Assembly (NCBI GenBank): GCA_025353525.1
Contig: JANXOO010001254.1
Location: 1 to 7,578 of the forward strand
Direction: 5' to 3'
DNA from: Schlesneria sp.
GTDB lineage: Bacteria; Planctomycetota; Planctomycetia; Planctomycetales; Planctomycetaceae
DNA: 7,578 bases
Part shown: piece after piece, positions 7,385-7,578 of the stretch
Layout of the letters: every line of letters begins with the position of its first letter
How positions within the stretch are numbered: the first letter of the stretch is position 1
Translations under genes and position numbers: made by a program
Notes under the pieces: model-generated
Database searches by the model: none
The model's input: only the letters and a program-made list of their open reading frames with translations
What the model was told of the DNA's origin: nothing

Positions 7385-7578
7385 ATGGCTGGACATTCCC
7401 ACTGGTCGAATATCGCCTTCAAAAAAGGTCTTGTCGACAAGAAACGCGGCAAGCTCTTCGGCAAACTTGCCCGGTACATCATCGTGGCGGCGCGACGTGG
7501 CGGCGGCGATCCGGCTGCGAACCTGGCCTTGCGCTATGCTGTCGACCGCGCCCGAAAATCCTCGATGCCGAACGATAC
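7385..7578 (+). CDS. yebC: YebC/PmpR/TACO1-family protein, 5' part only
   Basis: The window contains the first 64 codons and two bases of the next; the 3' end lies outside. The start MAGHSHWSNI followed by KRGKLFGKL and VAARRGGGDPAANLALR, then DRARKSSMPND, follows the YebC family pattern (MAGHSKW, KRGKIFTKL, GGGDPxxNxxLR, ANMPKDNI). Full family members are about 240-250 residues. The family was long annotated as transcriptional regulators (PmpR); later work on bacterial YebC and mitochondrial TACO1 supports a ribosome-associated role in relieving stalling at proline-rich stretches. The HSHW and AFKK residues differ from the common HSKW and KHRK, a variant I associate with planctomycetes. No clear Shine-Dalgarno precedes the ATG (the upstream bases are A-rich). 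The hairpin 54 nt upstream leaves open whether it is co-transcribed with the TPR gene. Confidence 0.95.
   Translation, partial: MAGHSHWSNIAFKKGLVDKKRGKLFGKLARYIIVAARRGGGDPAANLALRYAVDRARKSSMPND

Overview
The window looks like a chromosomal segment from a planctomycete (Planctomycetota). That is an inference from three things: the character of the IF2 protein (an N-terminus reading [11 protein letters not shown], a long Ala/Pro/Lys linker and an unusual G5 motif), the HSHW-type YebC N-terminus, and the company the genes keep. Base composition is moderately GC-rich and even throughout. I see no insertion sequence, phage gene, CRISPR array, tRNA or rRNA. All supported genes lie on the + strand.

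Layout: (1) positions 1-358 hold no gene I can name; this is the leader of infB, with a tiny A-tract/T-tract palindrome near its left end and one unassigned short ORF that runs into the infB start. (2) infB (359-3193, TTG start) encodes translation initiation factor IF2. (3) A 97-nt spacer contains a 35-nt stem-loop. (4) rbfA (3291-3755) encodes the 30S maturation factor with an added acidic tail. (5) A gene at 3803-4942 encodes a protein with an apparently degenerate endonuclease III-like fold, joined to a long lysine-rich tail built from a six-residue repeat. (6) A gene at 4979-7270 encodes a secreted or periplasmic TPR-repeat protein with a signal peptide. (7) A 114-nt spacer carries a GNRA-capped hairpin. 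(8) The 5' end of a yebC/TACO1-family gene starts at 7385 and runs off the window.

The infB-to-TPR genes are close (gaps of 97, 47 and 36 nt) and co-directional, so a single transcript is plausible. infB, rbfA and yebC all act on the ribosome: initiation, 30S maturation and, for YebC/TACO1 relatives, relief of stalled elongation. The two genes between them are the less ordinary part. The first is a probable EndoIII-fold protein that seems to have lost the catalytic lysine hairpin and the iron-sulfur cluster and gained a histone-H1-like tail. The second is an exported TPR scaffold. The most interesting candidate for something undescribed is the EndoIII-like/hexad-repeat protein, whose place in a translation cluster hints at nucleic-acid or ribosome binding rather than base-excision repair. 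That functional idea is inference only.
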